Of a stretch of DNA of 28,739 bases, positions 8,772-16,846 are shown piece by piece. Position 1 is the first letter of the stretch; each line of letters starts with the position of its first letter. The notes under the pieces were generated by a model. The model ran no database searches. It saw only the letters and a list, made by a program, of their open reading frames with translations, and was not told the origin of the DNA. Origin of the DNA: CAZVEV01 sp964625865. GTDB taxonomy: Bacteria; Planctomycetota; Phycisphaerae; SM23-33. Made by a program: the position numbers and the translations under genes. The stretch spans positions 1-28,739 of the forward strand of contig CAZVEV010000047.1 in the NCBI GenBank assembly GCA_964625865.1. The letters are read 5' to 3'.

Positions 8772-11636
8772 ATGAGCATGAGTAGAGCATTGACCGTGGC
8801 AGTGACGATTCTGGTCGCCGCGACGATGGCGGCCGCGGCGAAGGATATCACCATCGCCAACTTCGAGGGTACCGACTACGGGGCGTGGAAGGCCACGGGC
8901 AAGGCGTTCGGCAAGGCGCCGGCCAGGGGCGCCTTCGGCAACCAGCAGCCTGTCAGCGGGTTCCACGGCAAGGGGCTGGTCAATACGTACCTGCCCAACG
9001 ATCTGCCGCGGGGCACGCTGACGAGCCCGGCGTTCAAGATCGAACGCCAGTACATCACGTTCCTGATCGGCGGCGGGGCCCAGCCGGGCATGACGTGCAT
9101 GAACCTGCTGATCGGCGGAAAGGTCGTTCGCACCGCCTGCGGGCGCAACAACGAGCAACTGCTTGTCGAATCGTGGAACGTGGCGGCCTACAAGGGCAGG
9201 ACGGCGCAGATCCGGATCGTCGACAATGCCTCGGGCGCATGGGGCCACATCAACGTGGACCGGATCGTCCAGTCCGACCGCAGACCCAAGCCGGGGCTCC
9301 CGCCGACGCGCCCGCTGGTCCGCAAGCCCGTCGAGTCAACCGGCACACGCGCCGATGCGGTCGCCGCGTTGAAGGCCCACGGCGTGGAAGACATCGTCTT
9401 CGCCGTCCGCAAGGTCGACGGCGACGGTCACTGGTACGCGAACTTCAGCTACTGGTCGAACAACCCCAAACGCAAGCTCTACCACGACGGCGCCAAGCTG
9501 TGCAGGCTCAACGTGGGCACGGGCAAGGTCACCGTGCTACTGGACGACCCCAAAGGCGGCGTGCGGGATCCGCAGATGCACTACGACGGGAAGAAGATGA
9601 TCTTCTCGTATCGCAAGGGCGGACAGCCGTTCTACAACCTGTTCGAGATCAACGTCGACGGGACGAACCTGACGCAGATCACGAAGGACGAGTACGACGA
9701 CATCGAGCCGACCTACCTGCCCAACGGCGATATCATCTTCTGCTCCTCGCGCGCCAAACGTTTCGTCCAGTGCTATTTCGTCCGCGTGGCGACGGTCCAC
9801 CGCTGCAAGAGCGACGGATCGGACATCCGCGAACTGTCGTCCAACCTCGAGCAGGACAACACGCCGTGGGTCCTGCCTGACGGACGGATTCTCTACCAGC
9901 GGTGGGAGTACATTGACCGCAGCCAGGTGCGTTATCACCATCTCTGGACGATGAACCCCGACGGGACCAGCCAGATGGTGTACTTCGGGAATATGCACGC
10001 AGGCATCGTGATGATCGACGCCAAGCCGATTCCGGGCACGAAGAAGGTCGTCGCGTCGTTCTCGCCCGGGCACGGGCGCAAGGAACACGCGGGCACGATT
10101 ACGGTGGTCGATCCGTCCAACGGACCCGACGACCGTTCGATGGCGAAGCCCGTCGTGCGCGGGCACTACCGCGACCCGTACCCGCTGAGCGAAGACTGCT
10201 TCCTGGTGGCGCGGAACACGGACCTGTGCGTGATTAACAAGGGGCGCGTCTCGCAACTGTACGATCTGCCGGCCGACTGGCGACCGGGCAGCACACTGAT
10301 CCACGAACCGCGCCCGATCCGCCCCCGCAAACGCGAACGGCTCCGCCCGCAACTCGTGGACCTGACCCAGGCAACCGGAACCGTCACGCTGGAGAACGTC
10401 TACATCGGGCGAAACATGACCGGCGTGAAGAAGGGCGATATCAAAAAGCTGCTGGTCGTCGAAGCCCTACCCAAGCCGGTGAACTTCTCCGGCGGGATGG
10501 AGCCGCTGACCATTGGCGGATCGTTCACGCTGGAACGCGTACTCGGCACGATACCGGTCGAGGAAGACGGGTCGGCTCACATGGAACTGCCCGCCCTGCG
10601 AAGCATCTTCTTCGTGGCGCTGGATGAGAACAATATGTCGGTCAAGCGGATGCAGAGCTTCATGACCGTTCAGCCGGGCGAACGCCTGAGTTGCCTGGGC
10701 TGTCACGAGCAGCGGGGCACGACAGGGCTGGCGAGGCGGCGAGCCAAGGCGATGTTCCGCCCGGCCAGCAAGATCACGCCAATCGCCGACGTCCCGGACG
10801 TGCTGGACTTCCCGCGCGACATTCAGCCGATCCTCGACAAGCATTGCGTCGCGTGTCACGGTCCGACCAAGACCGCCCGCGGCGGACCGTATGCGGGCAA
10901 GGTCCTTCTGGACGGCGGACGCACGCCGCGCTACTCGCACAGCTACTGGATCATCAACAACAAGCGCCTGGTCGCCGACGGGCGAAACGGTGCCGGAAAC
11001 CGCGCGCCGAGGACCATCGGCTCGTCCGCCAGCAAGCTGCTGAAACTGCTCGAACCGAGCCACCACAAGGTCAACGTCAGCGCCCACGAGAAGACGCTGG
11101 TCCGCCTGTGGATCGAGTCGGCCGCCACGTACCCGGGCACGTACGCCGCCCTGGGCACGGGGATGGTCGGCGGCGCCTCCCGCGACGGGACTCTTCGAAA
11201 GGTCCTCGCCAAGCGCTGCGGCTCGTGCCACAAAGGCGCGCGATTCAACGACGACGTCCACTTCAATATGACCGACCCGGCGAAGTCGCTGGCCCTGACG
11301 ATGCCGCTGGATCCGAAAGCCGGCGGAAACGGCATGATGCGCAAAGTCAAGAAAGGCGGCAAGACCGTCACCGAGTGCGTGTCGGTCTTCAAGAGCACCA
11401 AAGACCCGGACTACCAGGCGATCCTGGCGGCGGTCGGACGAGCCAAGGCGCACCTCGACCGCATCAAGCGCTTCGACATGCCCGACTTCCGCCCCAACGT
11501 ACACTACCTCCGCGAAATGAAGGTCTACGGCGTGCTACCCAAAACGTTCGACGTCGAGAAAGACCCCGCCAACTGCTACGAGCTTGACCGGAAATACTGG
11601 AAGAGCCTGTGGTATTACCCGAAGAAGGGCTTTTAG
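8772..11636 (+). CDS. Exported trihaem cytochrome, hydrazine-synthase-alpha-like
   Basis: A 954-residue protein. Two in-frame ATGs (8772 and 8778) each have a plausible purine-rich site 6 bases upstream. A signal peptide (SRALTVAVTILVAATMAAAA) is clear. Residues about 25-170 form a beta-rich domain (IANFEGTDYGAWKATGKAFG) like the C-terminal lectin-like modules of GH32 enzymes. Residues about 195-600 are propeller-like, with repeats such as DGTNLTQITKDEYDDIEP and DGSDIRELSS. Three c-type haem sites follow: CLGCH (641-645), CVACH (692-696) and CGSCH (816-820). It is a paralogue in architecture of the dihaem protein at 2759-5617, but with another N-terminal module and one more haem. It likely sits in the periplasm and passes electrons in an oxidation reaction that is not yet defined for this family. 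The oxidoreductase gene follows 94 bases downstream. Confidence 0.78.
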   Translation: MSMSRALTVAVTILVAATMAAAAKDITIANFEGTDYGAWKATGKAFGKAPARGAFGNQQPVSGFHGKGLVNTYLPNDLPRGTLTSPAFKIERQYITFLIGGGAQPGMTCMNLLIGGKVVRTACGRNNEQLLVESWNVAAYKGRTAQIRIVDNASGAWGHINVDRIVQSDRRPKPGLPPTRPLVRKPVESTGTRADAVAALKAHGVEDIVFAVRKVDGDGHWYANFSYWSNNPKRKLYHDGAKLCRLNVGTGKVTVLLDDPKGGVRDPQMHYDGKKMIFSYRKGGQPFYNLFEINVDGTNLTQITKDEYDDIEPTYLPNGDIIFCSSRAKRFVQCYFVRVATVHRCKSDGSDIRELSSNLEQDNTPWVLPDGRILYQRWEYIDRSQVRYHHLWTMNPDGTSQMVYFGNMHAGIVMIDAKPIPGTKKVVASFSPGHGRKEHAGTITVVDPSNGPDDRSMAKPVVRGHYRDPYPLSEDCFLVARNTDLCVINKGRVSQLYDLPADWRPGSTLIHEPRPIRPRKRERLRPQLVDLTQATGTVTLENVYIGRNMTGVKKGDIKKLLVVEALPKPVNFSGGMEPLTIGGSFTLERVLGTIPVEEDGSAHMELPALRSIFFVALDENNMSVKRMQSFMTVQPGERLSCLGCHEQRGTTGLARRRAKAMFRPASKITPIADVPDVLDFPRDIQPILDKHCVACHGPTKTARGGPYAGKVLLDGGRTPRYSHSYWIINNKRLVADGRNGAGNRAPRTIGSSASKLLKLLEPSHHKVNVSAHEKTLVRLWIESAATYPGTYAALGTGMVGGASRDGTLRKVLAKRCGSCHKGARFNDDVHFNMTDPAKSLALTMPLDPKAGGNGMMRKVKKGGKTVTECVSVFKSTKDPDYQAILAAVGRAKAHLDRIKRFDMPDFRPNVHYLREMKVYGVLPKTFDVEKDPANCYELDRKYWKSLWYYPKKGF

Positions 11637-11707
11637 CTTTACGATTTTCGATCTTCGCTTTCTCGGGTCGCGCAACTTGTGCGGCACCGGAAATCCACAA
11701 TCAAATA
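11631..11707. repeat. AT-rich palindromic element, copy 1
   Basis: The stretch opens with TTTTAGCTTTACGATT (the TAG is the stop codon of the cytochrome gene) and closes with GGAAATCCACAATCAAA. The same two half-sites, in the same order, occur at 13115-13170. The match is strong at the ends and weak in the spacer, as for a diverged short repeat family. It lies between the cytochrome and the oxidoreductase gene. Confidence 0.45.
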
Positions 11708-11730
11708 CTGGACAACCCATGAGGACACAC

Positions 11731-13104
11731 ATGAAAACACACGACAGCACAAACAGCGGCGTAACACGCAGGGGCTTCCTGGCGACAACCGCCGCAACGG
11801 CGGCGACGGTTACGTTTCTTCCCGCCCGTGTCCTCGGACGCGACGGCGCGACGGCGCCCAGCGACAAACTTCATATCGCGGGGATCGGCGTCGGCGGGAT
11901 GGGCGGCGGGAATATGAGGGCCTGCTCCAAGGAGAACATCGTCGCGCTGTGCGACGTGGACCGGAAGTATGCCGCCAGGACGTTCGGCAGGTACCCCAAA
12001 GCGAAGAAGTACGTTGACTACCGCGTCATGCTCGAAAAGCAGAAGGACATCGACGCGGTCGTCATCGCTACGCCCGACCATACGCACGCGGTGATCACGA
12101 TGGCGTCCATGCAGGCGGGCAAGCACGTCTTTTGCCAAAAGCCCCTTACACATACCGTTCGCGAAGCACGGATGATTACCGAGGCGTCAAAGAAGTACAA
12201 AGTGCAGACCCAAATGGGCAACCAGGGCCATTCCTCGGATGCCATCCGCCTGGTCAGGGAATGGGTCCGGAGCGGATCTCTTGGGGACGTCAAGGAAGTC
12301 CATGCCTGGTCCGACAGGCCCATCGGCAAGCCCTGGTACGCCAACTTCGCCGTCAGGGACCTGCCTAAAAGCTTCCCGCCGGTGCCCGATACGCTGAACT
12401 GGGACCTTTGGCTGGGCCCGGCCAAGGACCGGAAGTATCATCCCGCCTACGTTCCGTTCAAGTGGCGCGGCTGGCTGGATTATGGCACCGGCGCACTGGG
12501 CGACATGGGCTGCCATATCGTCGACCCGGCCTTCTGGGCGCTGGACCTGGCCAAACCCGCTTCCGTCCGAGCCGAAGTCGAACACGTCAAGCCCGAACTG
12601 GCGAACGAGGTGTTCCCCATTTCGTCCACGCTGACCTACGAGTTCCCCGCCCGCGGGAAGCTGGCGCCGATGAAGCTGATCTGGACGGACGGGCATTTCA
12701 AGAAGAAGGTCCCGCCCATGCTGGAGAAGGGGCGCGGCATGCCCGCCAGCGGGGCCGTCTTCTATGGCTCGAAGGAAACGATCATGCACGGCTCACACGG
12801 GGCGGGCGGCATGAGGGTAATCCCCGAAACGCGAATGAAGGCCTTCACGCGCCCGGAAAAGACCCTCCCGCGGGTCCGCGGCGGGCACGAGGGCGACTGG
12901 ATCCGCGCGTGCAAGGACGGCAAGCCGGCAAGTTCGAACTTCTCCTATGGCGGCCCGCTGACCGAAATGGTCCTTTTAGGCGTCATCGCCATGCGCGTCC
13001 CGGGCAAGACGCTCAACTGGGACAGCGACAACCTGAGGTTCACCAACAGCGACGAAGCCAACGCCTTCGTCCATCCCCCCTACCGAAAAGGCTGGACGCT
13101 GTAG
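11731..13104 (+). CDS. Tat-exported Gfo/Idh/MocA-family oxidoreductase
   Basis: A 457-residue protein. I chose the ATG at 11731 because GAGG lies 6 bases upstream; an ATG at 11719 is less well placed. A Tat leader is plain (VTRRGFLATTAATAATVTFL). The Rossmann fold is shown by GIGVGGMG at 51-58 and the acidic end of strand 2 (VALCDVD). The catalytic lysine motif is CQKP at about 135-138, where most relatives have EKP. The C-terminal half carries DYGTGALGDMGCHIVDP, typical of exported planctomycete members. It should oxidise or reduce a sugar or polyol with a tightly bound NAD(P), exported already folded. Its place after the trihaem cytochrome suggests linked carbohydrate oxidation. The substrate is unknown. 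Confidence 0.88.
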   Translation: MKTHDSTNSGVTRRGFLATTAATAATVTFLPARVLGRDGATAPSDKLHIAGIGVGGMGGGNMRACSKENIVALCDVDRKYAARTFGRYPKAKKYVDYRVMLEKQKDIDAVVIATPDHTHAVITMASMQAGKHVFCQKPLTHTVREARMITEASKKYKVQTQMGNQGHSSDAIRLVREWVRSGSLGDVKEVHAWSDRPIGKPWYANFAVRDLPKSFPPVPDTLNWDLWLGPAKDRKYHPAYVPFKWRGWLDYGTGALGDMGCHIVDPAFWALDLAKPASVRAEVEHVKPELANEVFPISSTLTYEFPARGKLAPMKLIWTDGHFKKKVPPMLEKGRGMPASGAVFYGSKETIMHGSHGAGGMRVIPETRMKAFTRPEKTLPRVRGGHEGDWIRACKDGKPASSNFSYGGPLTEMVLLGVIAMRVPGKTLNWDSDNLRFTNSDEANAFVHPPYRKGWTL

Positions 13105-13112
13105 GGATTTTG

Positions 13113-13186
13113 GATTTTAGATTTACGATTGTAGATTCCGCGCGGCGCGGCGCGAAATCTACAATCTAAAAGCGCAAATCTAAGAT
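13113..13186. repeat. AT-rich palindromic element, copy 2, between convergent genes
   Basis: GATTGTAGATT at 13127-13137 is the exact reverse complement of AATCTACAATC at 13156-13166, and the stem continues on both sides with few mismatches (GCGCG inside, TAAA outside). A second nested pair, TTAGATTT and AAATCTAA (13176-13183), lies outside. The element sits between the stop of the oxidoreductase (13104) and the stop of the convergent amidohydrolase (13180), so it may act as a two-way terminator. It resembles the element at 11631-11707. Confidence 0.5.
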
Positions 13187-14304
13187 TGGTTTGTTGCTTT
13201 GGGATTGAGGAGCTTGCCTGCCAGCGTACCTATCGAAGGCGGGAAGCCGCGCCTCAGGAGCCAGCGGAAGTTGCGATCGAGGGGATTGTCCACGCCGCGG
13301 ACGCGCCCGGGGGGGAGGGGATAGTCGCTGCCCAGGACCAGGCGCTCGCCGTGCGGCTCGACGAGTTTGCTCACGATGTCCCGCAGCGCAAAGCCGCTAC
13401 GGAACACCATGCTCAGGGCGGATACGTCCGCATACAGGGCCCAGCCCTTGTCCTTGGCCTCGACGAGCATGTCCGCCAGGGTGCCGACGTAATGGTGCTT
13501 CCAGTCCAGCAGGTTCACCATGGACGCGCAGTGGGCGACGATAACCGTCACGCCGCGCTCCAGGGCGCGCCGCAGCAGCGCGGGATTGCCCATCTTCTGA
13601 AACGCGCTGCGCGTGGGCACGGCGTGCTCCTTGCCCCCGTGACACAGCAGGGGGATGTTCCGCTCGATCAGGGCGTCGTAGAACGCCTCCGGACAGGCCG
13701 ACGGGTCAAACTCCTGGGCGTTGGGCAGCCATTTGACCAAGGCAGGGGGCGGCCCCGGCGCCTCGTCGTCGCCGTCGGGCCAGGGCAACTCGCCGGTGCA
13801 GCGCTTCAGTTCGTCCAGCGCGTCGGCGCGGGTCGGATTGATCGACGCGCCGAACAGCACGCCGGCAGCCCCGTGGTCACGGGCCAGCCGCTGGACGTAA
13901 CGGTTGGCCACCATGTACTGCGTGCGATCGGCGTCCAGGGCGCCGTCGGCATAGTTCCCGTCCATCGCCAGCAGGACCGCCTGGTGTACGTCGATGGCCC
14001 GCCGGACGACCCTGACCAGGTGCCCGCTGACCGTACCGTCGAAATCTTCGGCCAGCCGTTTCGTCGTCACGTCATCGTAAAGGCCCAGGCGCACCAGCCA
14101 GTTGAACTTGCCTCGCATGCCACTTGACGTCTTGCAGCCGGGCGCGTCGTTGGCGGCGACGTGTACGTGGATGTCGATGACGGTGTCGTTCATAGGAGGC
14201 TCCGGCGTGAGCGGGTGGCAGAGGCAGCCCGGGGCAGCCAGGGCGGCTGCAGCGGCCCCGGCAGACTTCAGCACCCCCCGCCGCGTCTGTTGGTAAGCGC
14301 CCAC
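13180..14304 (-). CDS. Exported metal-dependent amidohydrolase (amidohydrolase_2 family)
   Basis: A 374-residue protein. I chose the GTG at 14304: GGAG lies 8 bases upstream, and the start yields a Tat-type leader (TRRGVLKSAGAAAAALAAPGC) that ends in a lipobox-like LAAPGC, so it may be a lipoprotein. An ATG at 14193, also with a GGAG, would give a cytosolic 337-residue form. The amidohydrolase fold is shown by DIHVH near the N-terminus (His46 and His48), LCHGGKEH, VIVAHCAS and GSDYPLPPG, which supply the expected metal ligands and catalytic Asp. It hydrolyses or decarboxylates a small organic molecule that cannot be named from sequence. It follows the prolyl isomerase gene by 29 bases, indicating an operon. 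Confidence 0.82.
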   Translation of the reverse strand: MGAYQQTRRGVLKSAGAAAAALAAPGCLCHPLTPEPPMNDTVIDIHVHVAANDAPGCKTSSGMRGKFNWLVRLGLYDDVTTKRLAEDFDGTVSGHLVRVVRRAIDVHQAVLLAMDGNYADGALDADRTQYMVANRYVQRLARDHGAAGVLFGASINPTRADALDELKRCTGELPWPDGDDEAPGPPPALVKWLPNAQEFDPSACPEAFYDALIERNIPLLCHGGKEHAVPTRSAFQKMGNPALLRRALERGVTVIVAHCASMVNLLDWKHHYVGTLADMLVEAKDKGWALYADVSALSMVFRSGFALRDIVSKLVEPHGERLVLGSDYPLPPGRVRGVDNPLDRNFRWLLRRGFPPSIGTLAGKLLNPKATNQS

Positions 14305-14333
14305 GGGGCGTTCTCCACTGGCGCCACGTCGCG

Positions 14334-15170
14334 TCAGGAGGCGGCGCCCTCGATAACGGCGCCGCTCTTGAGCTTGTCGACGAAGTCCTCGACGGCCTTC
14401 GACCGTTTCTGGCCGAGCAGTTCCTCGGCGATGTGGTCGCGGACCTCTTCCAGCGGCGTGGCCTGGCCGCCGCTGCGCTCCATCAGTTTGACGATATGGT
14501 AGCCGAAGCTCGTCAGGAAGATGTCGCTGACGTCGCCGACTGCCATGTTGAACACGACGTCCTCGAACTCGGGCACCATCTGCCCGCGCGGGAACCAGCC
14601 CAGGTCGCCGCTGTTGCCCGGACAGTCCGACGACCGGGAGGCCAACTCCTCGAACGTCGCTCCGGAGTCCAGTTCGGCCTTCAGGGCGGAAATCTCCGCG
14701 TAGGCAATCTCCTTGTCGGTAAAGCCGTCCACGTGCTTGACGATATGGCTGGCGCGAACCTGCTCGGGGGCGGTCAACTGCTCGAGATGGGCGTCGTAGA
14801 ACGCCTGGATCTCCTCGTCGCTCGCCGCGGCGATGCCCTCGGTGACTCCAGCCATCATGCGGTCGACCTTCATCCGCAGTTCGATGTCGGCCTTGACGGC
14901 CTCGGCGTCGGCGTCTTCGGCAAGCTGGTCCTTGATCTGCTCGAAGGCCCCGTCGATTTCCTCCGCAGGGATCTCGATGGGCCTGTTGCGGGCCTCCTGC
15001 AGCACGACGGTGCGCTCGACAACGTTCTCGCGCGCCCACTCGGCCAGTTGCTCGTCCGAGCCCTCGCCGCCGTTTTCCTGGACGTACTGCTCGTAATGCG
15101 GGCGCAGGCGCTCGACCTCTTCAGTAACCTGTGCCTCGTCAATCGTCTCGCCGTTCACCGTAACTGCCAT
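14334..15170 (-). CDS. Parvulin-type peptidyl-prolyl cis-trans isomerase (PpiC/SurA-like)
   Basis: A 278-residue protein. I chose the ATG at 15170 because GAGG lies 8 bases upstream; an ATG at 15179 sits almost on that site. The N-terminus (MAVTVNGETIDEAQVTEEVE) is the helical SurA_N-like chaperone segment. Residues about 140-240 are a rotamase domain with VRASHIVKH, DLGWFPRGQMVPEFEDVVF and TSFGYHIVKL, the usual parvulin landmarks. No signal peptide is visible, so it seems cytosolic, unlike SurA or PrsA. It would speed folding of client proteins by isomerising X-Pro bonds. Acidic composition is marked. It is the first gene of a pair with the amidohydrolase. Confidence 0.88.
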   Translation of the reverse strand: MAVTVNGETIDEAQVTEEVERLRPHYEQYVQENGGEGSDEQLAEWARENVVERTVVLQEARNRPIEIPAEEIDGAFEQIKDQLAEDADAEAVKADIELRMKVDRMMAGVTEGIAAASDEEIQAFYDAHLEQLTAPEQVRASHIVKHVDGFTDKEIAYAEISALKAELDSGATFEELASRSSDCPGNSGDLGWFPRGQMVPEFEDVVFNMAVGDVSDIFLTSFGYHIVKLMERSGGQATPLEEVRDHIAEELLGQKRSKAVEDFVDKLKSGAVIEGAAS

Positions 15171-15584
15171 CTCTCGCATTCCTCTGCCGGTCACCGCCGG
15201 CCTGTAGTGCCTGTCCGTGCCGCCCGGTCGGGCGCGAAAGGTCATTGTAGCTGATCCGTCGCCGCAAAACACCCCGATTTCGTCCGCCCGCCTGGCGCGG
15301 GTGTGCCCGGAGTGATCGTGGCGAGTTGTCTTCGTGCGGCCGGGGGGGGGCAGGCCTCCAGGCCGCCCCGTAGCCGCCTGCCGCGACAGAAGCCCCCTCT
15401 GCCCCCCTTGACCCGGAGATCGTCGCTTAGGCCGCGGCCTCGTGCGTGCTGGGGGGTCTGGCGGGACAGGTGTGAGGCAATGGCCTTATCCAACGCCCGA
15501 TATGCACCGCCCGGTGCGCGGCGCGGCCGGGGGAGCCGGCAGGCCGGGGCAGGCAGGAAAGAAGCCATGACAACGAAAAACACC
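15171..15584. other. Intergenic region without a supported gene
   Basis: No reading frame here has a ribosome-binding site together with recognisable protein character. A TACAAT box on the minus strand (15249-15244) could be the -10 of the prolyl isomerase gene, but its -35 is poor. A G-rich hairpin lies at 15347-15369 (GGGGCAGGCCT, loop, AGGCC and CCCC), next to a run of nine G residues. The stretch is very GC-rich and otherwise featureless by eye. Confidence 0.4.
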
Positions 15585-15613
15585 TTGACTTCTTGGGGCC
15601 TCGCGCCTAGAAT
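15585..15613 (+). promoter_or_regulatory. Near-consensus sigma-70-type promoter for the pilus-like operon
   Basis: TTGACT (15585-15590) and TAGAAT (15608-15613) are separated by exactly 17 bases, five of six matches in each box. This is the best housekeeping-type promoter in the window. It points at the three pilus-like genes, whose first ATG is at 16131. If used, transcription would start near 15620 and leave an untranslated leader of about 510 bases. Confidence 0.6.
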
Positions 15614-15619
15614 TCCTCC

Positions 15620-16130
15620 AGTAGCTGACCTGCGAAAGCAGTGGGCAGTGTCACGTCGTATCAGGCACCACCGCCGCACCTCACAGGCCCGCACAGTTGA
15701 GAGTATGGAGACTCCTTTTGTGCTGGGACCGGATGCCCCCCCTTGTAACCACGTCGTAGACGTATGAGTCTGGCGAACCGTTGAGTTTGAGTTGTTGCGA
15801 CGCCTGCTGCGTCAGGGGTTGCCACGATTCAAGACAGAGGCGAATCGATAGGAGTACCGTAAGACACGAGCGCCGCAGGGCGACAAATAAGAAACGTGGA
15901 CCAGCGATCAATCCCTGGCAGGCGACGCTGGCCCACGGACTCCGGGTCGGCGGGCGCCGAAGCGCCCGCCATCCCTGGCCTCTTCTATTGTCACCTCCGG
16001 CGCGGGCAGACTCAAGGAAAAAGCAGAATTCCTTGAGAGAAGCCGGAAGTGACAGATGAAAGACGATTGGCGCGAACGCCAAGCTACTTGTTGGAGACCT
16101 CTCTTCTGTAAAAAAGAAAGGAGTGCGAAC
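15620..16130 (+). ncRNA. Long, densely structured 5' leader of the pilus-like operon
   Basis: No credible gene is present; instead at least eight hairpins follow one another. Examples are CTGC-GAAA-GCAG (15630-15641), ACGTC/GACGT (15751-15763), GACGC/GCGTC (15799-15813), CGATTC/GAATCG (15825-15847), a two-part stem at 15895-15937, GGCGGGCGC-CGAA-GCGCCCGCC (15949-15970) and TTGGCG-CGAA-CGCCAA (16067-16082). The largest is a nested structure: TGTCACCTCCGGC (15989-16001) pairs with GCCGGAAGTGACA (16042-16054) with one mismatch, enclosing CTCAAGGAA/TTCCTTGAG (16011-16037). The gene's ribosome-binding site (AAAGGAG) lies after the last stem. This may be a cis-regulatory RNA or a separate small RNA. 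I find no match to the c-di-GMP, cobalamin or other riboswitch cores I know. Confidence 0.5.
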
Positions 16131-16697
16131 ATGAAACGCACACTACCCCTTCTGTTGTTTGCCTTGCTGTTTGCGGCATCGACAGTCACGGGCGACACCT
16201 CCGGAGACGCCATAGCGCGGGTCCAGGTGGATGTCAATCCCAACGTGACCGTCGGTGTCAACACACCCAACGTGGCCATGCCGCCGGTACAGACCGGCGA
16301 GTTTTCGGCCACCATCGACTTCCGCGTCGATGCCAACGTCCAGGAAGTGTGTCTCCAGGTGGAGGCCACCTACCTGTACAAGGGCGATGATCCCACAAAT
16401 GACGAGGTCGCCCCGATCAAGCTGGCCGAGTCGGTCCCGGTGATTATCGACCCGTCAAACGCCAACCCGATCGACGGCGCGTCCAACGAACTGCCGTTCC
16501 TTCCGGACGTGCGAGACCTCGACGGGTTCGAGTCGCGCGCGACCGACTCGCTGTGCTTCGAGTCCAGCCAGAACAACCACTTCAGTCAGGACGTTCTGGT
16601 GACCGTCACGTGGGACCAGGTCGACCCGGAACAGCCCACCGGTCAGTACAGCGGGTTCGTGCGCATCATCGTGATTCTCGAAGAGTCGCCGATCTAG
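16131..16697 (+). CDS. Small secreted pilin-like protein of a chaperone-usher-type system
   Basis: A 188-residue protein. The ATG at 16131 has AAAGGAG 7 bases upstream and gives a textbook signal peptide (MKRTLPLLLFALLFAASTVTG). The mature part is predicted all-beta, acidic and Thr/Val-rich, with two cysteines (Cys74 and Cys142) that could form a disulfide. The end, GQYSGFVRIIVILEE, resembles the final strand of chaperone-usher pilins and spore-coat-U-like subunits (Gly-x-Tyr followed by alternating hydrophobic residues). It would be the structural subunit, secreted by Sec, folded with the downstream chaperone and exported by the usher. It is the only subunit gene in the cluster. The assignment depends largely on the two neighbours; by itself the sequence is only pilin-like. 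Confidence 0.6.
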   Translation: MKRTLPLLLFALLFAASTVTGDTSGDAIARVQVDVNPNVTVGVNTPNVAMPPVQTGEFSATIDFRVDANVQEVCLQVEATYLYKGDDPTNDEVAPIKLAESVPVIIDPSNANPIDGASNELPFLPDVRDLDGFESRATDSLCFESSQNNHFSQDVLVTVTWDQVDPEQPTGQYSGFVRIIVILEESPI

Positions 16698-16785
16698 CGG
16701 TCGTGTCGAGGGCACATGGTGCACGTAAACACGTAACAGACGTTCGTTCGCCGCGTTCGCGTCAATCGTCCTGTTGTGGTTGTGC

Positions 16786-16824
16786 GACGGACGTCGCCGT
16801 CTGAGACCCACGGCCCGCGGGCCG
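16786..16824 (+). repeat. Tandem stem-loops between pilin and chaperone genes
   Basis: GACGG-ACGTCG-CCGTC at 16786-16801 is followed by the perfect 14-base palindrome CGGCCCGCGGGCCG at 16811-16824. They lie in the 149-base gap after the pilin-like gene. Such stems could protect the upstream message or reduce read-through, so that more subunit than chaperone or usher is made, as in many pilus operons. There is no T tract. Confidence 0.4.
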
Positions 16825-16846
16825 ATGACAGGGAGTACTCGTACAG

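Noticed and set aside
2759..11636. True hydrazine synthase (anammox) genes
   Set aside because: Only the alpha-like family is present, without beta and gamma subunit genes or other anammox genes; such homologues are common in non-anammox planctomycetes.
14305..15039. N-terminal extension of the amidohydrolase frame across the prolyl isomerase gene
   Set aside because: The extension is Arg/Gly-rich shadow coding; a ribosome-binding site and a Tat leader fix the start at 14304.
15240..16080. Several open frames of 90-155 codons on both strands in the region before the pilin-like gene
   Set aside because: None has a convincing ribosome-binding site or protein-like composition, and the hairpins and promoter explain the region better.
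15620..16130. c-di-GMP (GEMM) riboswitch in the pilus leader
   Set aside because: A GAAA-loop hairpin and a CGCAGGG string are suggestive, but the conserved GGGACGCAAAGCC part of the core is absent.
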